From JBDTLH01 sp039934875 (GTDB taxonomy: Bacteria; Acidobacteriota; Terriglobia; Terriglobales; Acidobacteriaceae): a stretch of 16,348 bases of DNA. Positions 6,763 to 13,835 of this stretch are shown piece by piece (the stretch's first letter is position 1; the number at the start of each line of letters is the position of its first letter). The notes under the pieces are model-generated. The model did not search any database, was not told where the DNA came from, and worked only from the letters and a program-made list of their open reading frames with translations. A program made the position numbers and the translations under genes. Where the stretch lies: positions 1 through 16,348 of the forward strand of contig JBDTLH010000072.1 in NCBI GenBank assembly GCA_039934875.1, in the 5' to 3' direction.

Positions 6763-8832
6763 CTATTTCTTCGTCCACTGATCGCACCACTCATCCACCG
6801 TTTTGTACCAGAGCTGGCTATTCTGCGGTTTAAGCACCCAGTGGCCTTCATCCGGAAAGTACAGCATCTTCGAGGGAACTTTGAGCCGTTGTAGCGTAGT
6901 AAAGAGTTGAAAGCCCTCGCTCACGTCGAGGCGGTAGTCTAACTGCGAGTGGACGACCAGGGTCGGCGTCTTGATGTTGGCGGCGTGCAGCGCGGGAGAC
7001 CACTTGCGGTAGAGCGCGCGGTTGGTCCAGGGCTCGCCCTTGAACTCCCACTCGTTGAACCACAGCTCTTCGGTGTCTCCGTAAGCCGATTCGGGATTGA
7101 ACATGCCGTCGTGGGTCACCGCGCAGCGGAAGCGGTGGGTCTGGGTGATGATCCAATCCACCATGTAGCCGCCGTAGCTCGCGCCCAGCACGCACTCACG
7201 GTCCTTCGCGATATAGGGATAATGCCGCTCGGCGTAATCGAGGCCGCGCATCAGGTCCACATAGGCGCGTCCGCCCCAGTCGCCGTTCACGTCGTCGATA
7301 AACTTCTGTCCATAGCCCACAGAGCCGCGTGGGTTGACCATGATGACCACGTATCCGCTGGCGGCAAAGAGCTGCGGGTTCCAGCGGAACGACCAGGAGT
7401 CTCCCCAAGCGCCCTCAGGACCGCCGTGGATGAGAAACTTGACCGGATATTGTTTGCCCGCGTCGAAGTCCGGCGGCTTGATGAGGAAGCCTTGCACCCT
7501 CGCCTTTTGCGCTCCAACGAACCAGAATTGTTCGAGCGGAGCGGTATAAAACCGCGCCAGCACTTTATCGTTGGCATGGGAGAGGTTGATGCCATCCTTC
7601 GCGAGCTTGCCGTCGGGAGTGATCTCGGCTTTGTAGATTTCCGTGGGGAACTGCGCCGACATGCGGCTGAAGACCAGCGTCTTTCCGTCGCCCGAGACTT
7701 GTGGCTCGTCATTGTCTTTGCGCATTAGTTCCGTGATCTTGCCGCTGGGGACCTCCATCGCATAGAGCGGCGCTTCGCCTTTGTCGTCGCTGGTGAAGTA
7801 GATGCGTTTGGAATCCGGCGACCAGACAAAGGCATTCACCCAGCGGTCGATTCCTTTGGTCAGCTCGGTGATCGCGCTTGACCGGCGATCATAGAGCACG
7901 AGGCGGAAGCGGTCGCTCTCGTATCCGGCGCGCTCTTGCGAACGCCACGCGATGTAGCGGCCATCGGGCGAGTAGAGCGGATTGCCATCGCTGCCTTTGG
8001 CGACGCTGATCTTCTTAGGCGGAGCGCTGCCGTCAGCCGGTTCGATGAAGATCTCGTTGTTGGTGCTGGTGGCCGCGACTTCATCGATGTTGCTGGTGTA
8101 GGCGATCTCTTTGCCGTCGGGCGAGAGGGCGTAGAAGTCCTGTCCGCCCAGGCTGAATGGCGGGACATCGTGGTCGCCCGGGGTGAGGTCCCTGGTTGCG
8201 CCGCTGGCGAGGTCCACGCTGAAGAGGTGGCTGCGCTTCGCGCCGGTGAAGGCGTTCCAGTGGCGATAAAGAAGGTGAGTGAATATTCGTGCCTTGACTT
8301 TGTCGCGGGCGCTCTGTTGGTCACGGGATTTGTTGCAGACATCGTCTCCGTTAAGGCAATCGGGATAGACCTCTGAGGTGAAGAGGATGTGCCTGCCATC
8401 GGGGAACCAGAGCGCGCCATCCGCGCCGGTGGAGAGGGACGTGGCGGGCTTGGGATCTCCGGTCAGTTCTCCCACATCGGGATTAAAGGGCTGCACGTTG
8501 ATCTGATCGCCGGAGACAAAGAGGATGGACTTGCCATCGGGAGAGAAGCGCCCGCGCTCAGCCACCGCGGCGGAGAGCGGCTTCGCGTTGCCGCCCGCAA
8601 GGGGAACAATCCATAGATGGGACTGGCGCGTGTTTTGCGCGAGGCTGACATCCACGGCGGAGTAGAGCACCCACTGGTTGTCCCGGCCAGGGGAGATGAC
8701 GGGATCACCGAGGCGGCGCAACGACATCATGTCCGCGAAGGTCATGGGACGCGGGGCGGCGGATTGCACCTGGGCAAAGGCGTTGGCGAAGAAGAGGATT
8801 CCGGCCATGTAACGAATGAAGGGAATCTGCAT
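6763..8832 (-). CDS. Exported S9C-family serine peptidase (acylaminoacyl-peptidase-like)
   Basis: Starting at the ATG at 8832 gives 689 residues with a signal peptide (about 1-20, GILFFANAFAQ). The frame extends 44 codons further upstream, but that adds a non-signal-like head and crosses the promoter region of the divergent ORF. An N-terminal propeller (about 30-430) has WD40-like/TolB-type blades: RFSPDGKSILFVS, ALSPDGKEIAYTS, LYSPDGRYIAW, VWSPDSKRIYFTS. The C-terminal alpha/beta-hydrolase domain has the oxyanion-region HGGP (about 469-472), nucleophile Ser552 in GASYGGY, Asp632 in HSQLDYR and His664 in DEGHW, so the catalytic triad is complete. Such enzymes cut short peptides or acyl-peptides; the signal places this one outside the cytoplasm, probably in peptide scavenging. 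No good Shine-Dalgarno sequence is visible. It converges on the VPS10-like gene without a visible terminator. Confidence 0.95.
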   Translation of the reverse strand: MQIPFIRYMAGILFFANAFAQVQSAAPRPMTFADMMSLRRLGDPVISPGRDNQWVLYSAVDVSLAQNTRQSHLWIVPLAGGNAKPLSAAVAERGRFSPDGKSILFVSGDQINVQPFNPDVGELTGDPKPATSLSTGADGALWFPDGRHILFTSEVYPDCLNGDDVCNKSRDQQSARDKVKARIFTHLLYRHWNAFTGAKRSHLFSVDLASGATRDLTPGDHDVPPFSLGGQDFYALSPDGKEIAYTSNIDEVAATSTNNEIFIEPADGSAPPKKISVAKGSDGNPLYSPDGRYIAWRSQERAGYESDRFRLVLYDRRSSAITELTKGIDRWVNAFVWSPDSKRIYFTSDDKGEAPLYAMEVPSGKITELMRKDNDEPQVSGDGKTLVFSRMSAQFPTEIYKAEITPDGKLAKDGINLSHANDKVLARFYTAPLEQFWFVGAQKARVQGFLIKPPDFDAGKQYPVKFLIHGGPEGAWGDSWSFRWNPQLFAASGYVVIMVNPRGSVGYGQKFIDDVNGDWGGRAYVDLMRGLDYAERHYPYIAKDRECVLGASYGGYMVDWIITQTHRFRCAVTHDGMFNPESAYGDTEELWFNEWEFKGEPWTNRALYRKWSPALHAANIKTPTLVVHSQLDYRLDVSEGFQLFTTLQRLKVPSKMLYFPDEGHWVLKPQNSQLWYKTVDEWCDQWTKK

Positions 8833-8884
8833 GGGAGATTTATGGTACCTGAGTTGCCGCGGTAGAGAATAGAAGTAAGACTGC

Positions 8885-8895
8885 GGAGGAAAGGA
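8885..8895 (+). promoter_or_regulatory. Ribosome binding site of the small CopG-antitoxin-like ORF
   Basis: GGAGGAAAGGA contains two overlapping Shine-Dalgarno-like cores. AAGGA ends 7 nt before the ATG at 8903. A site this strong before so short an ORF supports it being translated. Confidence 0.6.
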
Positions 8896-8902
8896 AAACG
8901 GG

Positions 8903-9100
8903 ATGAGATATCGGATAGTGCCTGACTTCGAGAACGAAGCACAGGAGGCACGATGGTGGGACACTCATCAGGCGGAGACAGCGAAGGAGCTTGAGCGCGC
9001 GGCGGCGGAAGGCCGTCTGAAGTGCGGTAGCACCGCGCGAAAAGAGACACATCTCCCACTAACAAAGCTGACAAAGCCGAACAAGCCGCAAGAGCCATAA
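8903..9100 (+). CDS. Small CopG-antitoxin-like protein (65 aa), no toxin beside it
   Basis: The 65-residue product opens MRYRIVPDFENEAQEARWWD, continues THQAETAKELERAAAEG, then RLKCGSTARKE. The pattern (P-x-F-x-N/S-E-A-x-E-A-x-W-W-D, a helix, then G-x-x-x-R/C-G-x-x-A-R) resembles the short CopG-antitoxin family often annotated next to type II toxin genes. This is recognised by eye only. The Lys/Pro/Thr-rich last 17 residues (THLPLTKLTKPNKPQEP) look like an added tail. A strong ribosome binding site supports translation. The gene is divergent from the S9 peptidase with a 70-nt gap, and no toxin-like ORF lies on either side. It may be an orphan antitoxin, a solitary regulator, or what remains of a toxin-antitoxin pair. 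Confidence 0.6.
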   Translation: MRYRIVPDFENEAQEARWWDTHQAETAKELERAAAEGRLKCGSTARKETHLPLTKLTKPNKPQEP

Positions 9101-9135
9101 CCGCGGGTGCTAACACCCAAGATCAGGAGGACTTA

Positions 9136-9158
9136 ACCCCCGACTAAAAGTCGGGGGT
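9136..9158. repeat. Perfect 10-bp palindromic hairpin, REP-like copy A
   Basis: ACCCCCGACT (9136-9145) and AGTCGGGGGT (9149-9158) form a perfect 10-bp stem around a 3-nt AAA loop. The trailing bases TCTGCCCGAAG resemble those after the related hairpin at 9897-9914 (TCTCCCAAAG), so the two appear to be copies of one element. The position 35 nt after the small ORF would also suit a transcript-end stem, but no T-run follows. Confidence 0.75.
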
Positions 9159-9203
9159 CTGCCCGAAGAACCTCTGTTTTTCCGATGTCGACGCGAAAAA
9201 AAT

Positions 9204-9236
9204 CCGGAAGGAGCTCGGACCTTGTGCTCCTTCCGG
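9204..9236 (-). terminator. Terminator-like hairpin reading leftward, no obvious upstream gene
   Basis: CCGGAAGGAGC (9204-9214) and GCTCCTTCCGG (9226-9236) pair perfectly over 11 bp with an 11-nt loop. On the minus strand the stem is followed by ATTTTTTTCG, a T-run typical of an intrinsic terminator. No minus-strand gene lies close upstream, so it may instead be part of the local repeat family, or a stop for readthrough from the right. Confidence 0.45.
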
Positions 9237-9280
9237 CTGGGGCTACATCGTTGCGATGAGTCTCCGGCTGAGTATTCCTT

Positions 9281-9308
9281 GGCGGGTTGCTCTCCAGCAG
9301 AGCCCGCC
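9281..9308. repeat. Imperfect inverted repeat
   Basis: GGCGG...CCGCC (outer 5 bp) and GCTCT...AGAGC (inner 5 bp) nest around a CCAGC loop with a small bulge on the left side. No role is evident; it adds to the hairpin density of this stretch. Confidence 0.45.
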
Positions 9309-9430
9309 TCCGCTTCCTCAGCCGCCCTCATCCTGCCACCATCAACTTCGTTCGTCGAGCAAAACTCAGCGAACGGCAACCGGGGACTTAGCAACTTGCC
9401 TCACCCCAGGGGTTCACCCCAGCTTCTCCG

Positions 9431-9796
9431 GTGAGCAACGGGAATCTGGGGAGTTATTACGGAGATTTTCTTCTTGAGGCGGCAAACCGCTGGCCCGGGC
9501 CGCTCGCGGGATATGCCAAGCAGTGGATTGCCAATCTAAAGCCCAGCGTGGAGCGCTTCTGGCAGGCGACGGACAACTCCGGGGCGGTGAAGCCGACGCC
9601 CTTCACTTCATTGGCGTTGGATTTCTATGCCCCCGGCCCGGAGATGGCGTGGAGCCGCTCGGCGTGGGGCGGGACGATGCTGGCGACCAAGTTCAGCGGT
9701 ACGCAACATGCCCACGGGCATCGCGATGCGGGATCATTCCAGATCTGGGCGAACGGGCGGTTCGGGAGCAGGGAGACGGTGGGTTATGCCAATCTT
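9431..9796 (+). pseudogene. Fragment of a heparinase II/III-like polysaccharide lyase
   Basis: A frame of about 122 codons starting at a possible GTG (9431) and ending TGA (9797-9799) reads like the inside of a larger enzyme. It contains EAANRWPGPLAGYAKQWI, FWQATDNSG, then PLALDFY-like spacing (SLALDFYAPGPEMAWSR), WGGTMLATKFSG, QHAHGHRDAGSFQIWANGRF and SRETVGY. The H-x-H-x-D-x-G-x-F-x-x-x-x-x-G block followed by R-E-T resembles the beta-sandwich start of heparinase II/III and alginate lyase family proteins. The N-terminal helical toroid and the rest of the C-terminal sheet domain are missing. There is no signal peptide and no good ribosome binding site, and an in-frame stop lies at 9389. It is best read as a decayed remnant; a short expressed protein is less likely. 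Confidence 0.5.
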
Positions 9797-9799
9797 TGA

Positions 9800-9960
9800 C
9801 AAGACCGGCACCTGCTATCTGTTAAGGTGGTCAGGGCCGTTTGTGCTCCGCTGAACAGTTCGCGAAAGAGTCGTATTGAAGTACCTCAGCGCTTCCCCCC
9901 GACTGAAGCCGGGGTCTCCCAAAGCCGGTGTTTCCCCCAACTGTAAGGCAAAGGAATTCC
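9800..9960. other. Upstream region of the serine hydrolase gene
   Basis: No coding signal is seen between the remnant and the next gene. It contains the second CCCCGACT hairpin (9897-9914) and an AAAGGAA ribosome binding site (about 9950-9956) before the ATG at 9961. No clear promoter stands out; a TTGACA at 9796-9801 has no good -10 partner. Confidence 0.5.
9897..9914. repeat. Palindromic hairpin, REP-like copy B
   Basis: CCCCGACT (9897-9904) and AGCCGGGG (9907-9914) form an 8-bp stem with one A/C mismatch. It shares CCCCGACT and the trailing TCT-CCC-AAAG pattern with copy A at 9136-9158. The two copies enclose the heparinase remnant. Confidence 0.6.
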
Positions 9961-11493
9961 ATGCTGAAGAGGTTGATCCCTTTACTCGTTCTTAGTGTCG
10001 CCGTCTGCCATGCGCAGGACGTACCCGCAAACACTCCGACTGAAATCAGTTCTGCGCTCACCAAGATGGACAGTTATGTTCACAGCATCATGGCGAAGAC
10101 CAAGGTTCCGGGCGTTGCGGTCGCCGTCGTCTATCAAGACAAAGTTATTTTCTTGAAGGGCTACGGAGTCCGCAAGGTGGGCGAAGCGGCTACCGTCGAT
10201 CCCGATACTGTCTTTGAGCTGGCTTCGTTATCGAAGCCCGTCGCCTCGACTGTGATGGCGTCGTTGGTAGGCGCGGGAAAGATCGGCTGGGACGATCGCA
10301 TCGCCGAGCTTGACCCCGGTTTCGCACTCTCCAACGCTGCCGTCACGAAGCAGGTAACGATCCGGGATATGTTCTCTCATCGCAGTGGCCTCGCGACCTC
10401 ATCGGGCGATATCCTCGAAGATCTGGGATACTCGCGGCCTGAGATATTGTGGCGTCTTCGCTATTTGCCGCTGCAAGGTGAGTTTCGCAAGGTCTATAAC
10501 TACAGCAACTTCGGATTGACGGAGGGGGCGATTGCCGCCAGCAAGAAAGTCGGCGAGAGCTGGGAGAAGATATCCCGGGAGCGGCTCTATTCGCGGCTGG
10601 GGATGAACTCTACCAGCTCACGCTACTCCGATTATGAGAACAGCCCGAACAAGGCGGCGCTGCATGTGTTCGAGCATGGTGAACCGGTCAATCGATTCGT
10701 GCGTGATGCGGATGCGGAATCGCCTGCTGGCGGCGTAAGCTCAAGCGTTCGCGATCTGGCGCAATGGATGCGCCTGCAATTGAACGACGGCAAGTGGAAC
10801 GGCCAGCAGATCGTGGGCGCGACGGCGCTGGCGGAGACACATAAACCGCAGATGTGCAATGCGCATCCGGGCAAAGTTATCGGGCCAACCTGCGATGCAA
10901 ATAAATATTATGGATTGGGTTGGAATGCCGGCAACATTGAGGGGAAGCCGATGTGGAACCATAGCGGCGCATTTCTGCTGGGCGCCGCCACCACGGTTTA
11001 TCTGCTTCCCGGCGAGAAGCTGGGCATCGTGGTGCTGACGAATGCGCAGCCGGTGGGCGCTCCGGAGGCGATTGCCCTGAGCTTTCTCGATTATGTGCAT
11101 TACGGAAAGGAGAAGATGGACTATCTTGCAGTGCTGGCGAAAGTCTTTCAGCAGATGACGGACGAAAGCACAGCGGGGGACTACTCAGCCAAGACCCCGC
11201 CGGAGCCTGCAGCACCGGCCAAACCACTGAGCGCCTACGCGGGCAGGTATTCCAATGCCTTCTACGGAGATCTCGATATTGAGGTAGAACGCGGCCAACT
11301 GGTGCTGCGCCTGCCGCCGCGCGGCGCATACTACGAACTTACTCATTGGGACGGCGACACCTTCACCTATCACTTGAAAACTGAAAACAGCGGAAGCAGG
11401 CAGGGGCTGAAATTCACCGACCGCAACCATGTGCTGGTCGAGAACCTTGCGGTGATCGACAGCGGAGTCTTCACCCGGGTAGCGAACCAGTGA
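9961..11493 (+). CDS. Secreted serine hydrolase, class C beta-lactamase fold, with DUF3471-like C-terminal domain
   Basis: The ATG at 9961 gives 510 residues with a signal peptide (MLKRLIPLLVLSVAVCHAQ) and follows AAAGGAA. The frame opens 11 codons earlier, but those residues do not fit. Penicillin-binding-protein-fold motifs are complete: SxxK as Ser89-Leu-Ser-Lys92 (FELASLSKP), YxN as Tyr181-Ser-Asn183 (YNYSNFG), and HSG at 334-336 in the place of KTG. HSG rather than KTG is usual for the esterase/D-aminopeptidase-like branch, so this is probably not a resistance enzyme. Residues about 405-505 (LSAYAGRYSNAFYGDLDIEV...) match the DUF3471-type lipocalin-like tail. It probably acts in the periplasm on D-amino-acid peptides, peptidoglycan fragments or esters. 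It ends 14 nt from the converging aldo/keto reductase gene. Confidence 0.93.
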   Translation: MLKRLIPLLVLSVAVCHAQDVPANTPTEISSALTKMDSYVHSIMAKTKVPGVAVAVVYQDKVIFLKGYGVRKVGEAATVDPDTVFELASLSKPVASTVMASLVGAGKIGWDDRIAELDPGFALSNAAVTKQVTIRDMFSHRSGLATSSGDILEDLGYSRPEILWRLRYLPLQGEFRKVYNYSNFGLTEGAIAASKKVGESWEKISRERLYSRLGMNSTSSRYSDYENSPNKAALHVFEHGEPVNRFVRDADAESPAGGVSSSVRDLAQWMRLQLNDGKWNGQQIVGATALAETHKPQMCNAHPGKVIGPTCDANKYYGLGWNAGNIEGKPMWNHSGAFLLGAATTVYLLPGEKLGIVVLTNAQPVGAPEAIALSFLDYVHYGKEKMDYLAVLAKVFQQMTDESTAGDYSAKTPPEPAAPAKPLSAYAGRYSNAFYGDLDIEVERGQLVLRLPPRGAYYELTHWDGDTFTYHLKTENSGSRQGLKFTDRNHVLVENLAVIDSGVFTRVANQ

Positions 11494-11507
11494 GGACGGT
11501 TGGCTAC

Positions 11508-12491
11508 TCAGGAATGTCCCAGGACTCGGTGGGGTTGATATGGTTCTTCGAGGTGCTTCATCTCATCATCGCTTAAGTTGACGCTCAATGCCGCGACCGC
11601 CTCGTCTAGGTGATGCATCTTGCTTGCGCCGATGATGGGTGCGGTGATGCCGGGCTTGTGCAACATCCATGCCAGGGCGAGCTGTGCGTTGGAGACGCCG
11701 CGCTGCTTGGCGATTTCGGTCACGCGGTGGACCACGGCGAAGTCGGAATCCTGGTAATAGAGACCGTGTGAATATTCATCGGTCTTGGCGCGAATGCTCT
11801 CGCCATAGCCTTCTTTCTTGTGGCCGCCGGTTAGAAAGCCGCGGGCCAGCGGGCTCCAGGGGACCACTCCGACGCCCTCTTCGCGGCAGTAGGGAAGCAT
11901 CTCACGCTCTTCTTCGCGATAGACCAGGTTGTAGTGCGGCTGCATCGATACAAAGCGGGTGAGTCCGAGGCGGTCCGCTGTCGCCTGCATCTTGGCAAAT
12001 TGCCAGGCATACATCGAGGATGCACCGATGTAGAGCGCCTTGCCCGACTGCACGACATCGTGGAGGGCCTGCATGGTCTCTTCGACATTTGTTTCATAAT
12101 CGAAGCGATGGATCTGATAGAGATCGACGTAGTCGGTGCCCAGACGCTTGAGGCTCGAATCAATCGCATGATGGATGTGCTTGCGGGAGAGGCCACGATC
12201 ATTGGGTCCTGTGCCCATAGGGTTGAAGACCTTGGTGGCAATCACCGTCTGCTCGCGCGCGGGAGCAAAATCGCGCAGCGCGCGGCCCAGTATCTCTTCG
12301 CTCACACCTTGCGAATACATGTCGGCGGTGTCGAAGAAGTTGATGCCCAGTTCAAGGGCGTGCTGGATGAAGGGGCGTCCCTCGGCTTCTTCGAGCACCC
12401 ACTCGCGCCATTTCTTTGAACCGTAAGTCATGGTTCCGAGGCAGAGGCGAGAGACTTTAACGCCGGTAGAGCCGAGGCGAACATAATCCAT
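11508..12491 (-). CDS. Aldo/keto reductase, NAD(P)H-dependent
   Basis: The 327-residue protein covers the whole family length. It opens MDYVRLGSTGVKVSRLCLGT, and the catalytic tetrad is visible: Asp54 and Tyr59 in FFDTADMYS, Lys87 in ATKVF, and His128 in LYQIHRFD. Later blocks fit the TIM barrel and cofactor site: YIGASSMYAWQ, QPHYNLVYREEE, VVPWSPLARGFL and APIIGASK. It resembles the YajO-like group of bacterial cytosolic reductases, which reduce aldehydes and ketones; the natural substrate is unknown. It lies 70 nt downstream of the LeuA-like gene on the same strand, so co-transcription is possible. There is no strong Shine-Dalgarno sequence before the ATG. Confidence 0.94.
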   Translation of the reverse strand: MDYVRLGSTGVKVSRLCLGTMTYGSKKWREWVLEEAEGRPFIQHALELGINFFDTADMYSQGVSEEILGRALRDFAPAREQTVIATKVFNPMGTGPNDRGLSRKHIHHAIDSSLKRLGTDYVDLYQIHRFDYETNVEETMQALHDVVQSGKALYIGASSMYAWQFAKMQATADRLGLTRFVSMQPHYNLVYREEEREMLPYCREEGVGVVPWSPLARGFLTGGHKKEGYGESIRAKTDEYSHGLYYQDSDFAVVHRVTEIAKQRGVSNAQLALAWMLHKPGITAPIIGASKMHHLDEAVAALSVNLSDDEMKHLEEPYQPHRVLGHS

Positions 12492-12561
12492 AGGCGTTGG
12501 ATGCGAATTGCCAGTGACGGATTCGGGGAGTGGCCCAGCCGCGCAATCAAGGCGCTCCGCT

Positions 12562-13815
12562 CTAGGCGATCGTGGTTTCCGGCAGGCATTCGCGGATCTC
12601 GGCTTCCGTCAAGGTGTGGTTGGAACCTTTTGCTTTGGTGAAGATCCGCTCCACGCAATCGTCGCTGAGAGTGCAACCATGCCGCTCCAGCCAGAAGATG
12701 ACATTCGACTTGCCCGACATGGGGCCGATGTCAATCAGTTGTTCGAGGCCAAATTCCTGTGCGGGAACGCCGGAATAGACGCTGTTCGCGAGCTCCAGAT
12801 CGCCCTTTTTGAACGCCTTGATGACCGCCGCGGCATGGACCCCGGTCGCGGTGCGGAAGGCGTCCTCTCCCACTACGGGATAATTCGCCGGAATGGGAAC
12901 GCCGGTGCTGCGAGAGATGGTTTCGCAATAATCCTTGAGCTTGGTAAGGTCCTGGCGCGCCCAGGGTTCGACGCCCATTAGCTTTAAGTTAACCAGCATC
13001 AGGTCCATTTGCGTATTGCCGACGCGCTCGCCGATGCCGATGCCGCAGCCGTGCACACAATCCGCTCCGGCCTGAAGCGCAGCCAGCGAATTGGCGAGGG
13101 CGAGACCGCGGTCGCAATGCCCGTGCCAGTCCACGCGAATGTCTTCGCCGCTGGGCTTAACTATCTCATCGAGCACGAAACGAACCAGCGCCTTCACCCC
13201 CGCCGGAGTGACGTGCCCCACCGTGTCGCAAATGACAATCGCGCGCGCGCCGTTTTCGATGGCGCAGGTGTAGAGCCGCTTCAGCATCTCAGGGTCGCAG
13301 CGGGTCGTATCCTCGGTGACGTACATCACTTCGAGGCCGAGCGAGCGGGCGTATTGGACGGCCTTCTCGGTGGTGGTGAGCAGAAAGTCGTCGGTCCAAT
13401 TCTCGGCGTAGCGCCGGATGGGGCTTGATCCCAGGAAGGTAGCCGCTTCAATTCCGATGCCCGCCCGTTGCGAGATCTCAGCGATCGGACGAATGTCGTT
13501 TTCATGGGTGCGCGCGGCACAGTTGGGACGGATATTCAATTTTGCGGTGACGATTTCACGCGCCAGCCGTTCGACATCGGCGACCGCGCGCGGGCCTGCT
13601 CCGGGCAATCCGATATTGGCGAAGTTGATGCCCAGCGCCTCCATGAGATGAAGGGTCTCGAGCTTTTCTTCAATCGCGGGGTCGCGCACTGAAGGCGACT
13701 GCAACCCGTCGCGCAGTGATTCGTCAGTCAGCAGGACACGCCCGGCACCGGGGGTGAACTCCGCGCCGGGTACGGCGTTCCAGTCGTAGATCAGGTTTGA
13801 ATGTTTGAGCGCCAT
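12562..13815 (-). CDS. LeuA/HMGL-like (DRE-TIM) metal-dependent carboligase or lyase
   Basis: The ATG at 13815 (MALKHSNLIYDWNAVPGAEF) follows GAGGTGG by about 7 nt and gives 417 residues; the open frame upstream of it is the end of the hot-dog gene region. The TIM-barrel active site is clear: LTDESLRDGLQS (residues 29-40, the DRE-type metal/acid motif), the metal ligands His231 and His233 in DWHGHCDRG, and GERVGN (262-267). After the barrel come YPVVGEDAFRTATGVHAAAV and GPMSGKSNV, typical of 2-isopropylmalate synthase relatives (subdomain I/II). The sequence stops near residue 417, without the C-terminal leucine-binding domain of standard LeuA. It probably joins or splits an acyl-CoA and a 2-oxo acid, but isopropylmalate, citramalate, homocitrate and hydroxymethylglutaryl chemistry cannot be told apart here. 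The hot-dog gene ends 20 nt upstream. Confidence 0.88.
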   Translation of the reverse strand: MALKHSNLIYDWNAVPGAEFTPGAGRVLLTDESLRDGLQSPSVRDPAIEEKLETLHLMEALGINFANIGLPGAGPRAVADVERLAREIVTAKLNIRPNCAARTHENDIRPIAEISQRAGIGIEAATFLGSSPIRRYAENWTDDFLLTTTEKAVQYARSLGLEVMYVTEDTTRCDPEMLKRLYTCAIENGARAIVICDTVGHVTPAGVKALVRFVLDEIVKPSGEDIRVDWHGHCDRGLALANSLAALQAGADCVHGCGIGIGERVGNTQMDLMLVNLKLMGVEPWARQDLTKLKDYCETISRSTGVPIPANYPVVGEDAFRTATGVHAAAVIKAFKKGDLELANSVYSGVPAQEFGLEQLIDIGPMSGKSNVIFWLERHGCTLSDDCVERIFTKAKGSNHTLTEAEIRECLPETTIA

Positions 13816-13835
13816 GAAACTTCCACCTCGAAATG

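Larger units (their letters stand above)
9101..9430. other. Non-coding, hairpin-rich region
   Basis: No convincing gene is seen here: the open frames on both strands have Ser/Pro/Arg-rich, low-information translations. The region holds three separate inverted repeats (9136-9158, 9204-9236, 9281-9308), so it looks like accumulated intergenic repeat sequence next to a gene remnant. Confidence 0.6.

Noticed and set aside
9110..9434. Short open frames on both strands in the hairpin-rich region
   Set aside because: Their translations are Ser/Pro/Arg-rich readings of inverted repeats, without starts supported by ribosome binding sites.
9796..9825. TTGACA as a promoter for the serine hydrolase gene
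   Set aside because: No acceptable -10 hexamer lies 16-18 nt downstream, and it overlaps the end of the remnant frame.
8885..9914. A complete toxin-antitoxin or defence island beside the CopG-like ORF
   Set aside because: No toxin, nuclease, transposase or defence protein can be read in the surrounding sequence; only a remnant and hairpins are present.
9961..11493. Serine hydrolase as an antibiotic-resistance beta-lactamase
   Set aside because: HSG in the place of KTG and the DUF3471-like tail point to the esterase/peptidase branch; no AmpR-like regulator is nearby.
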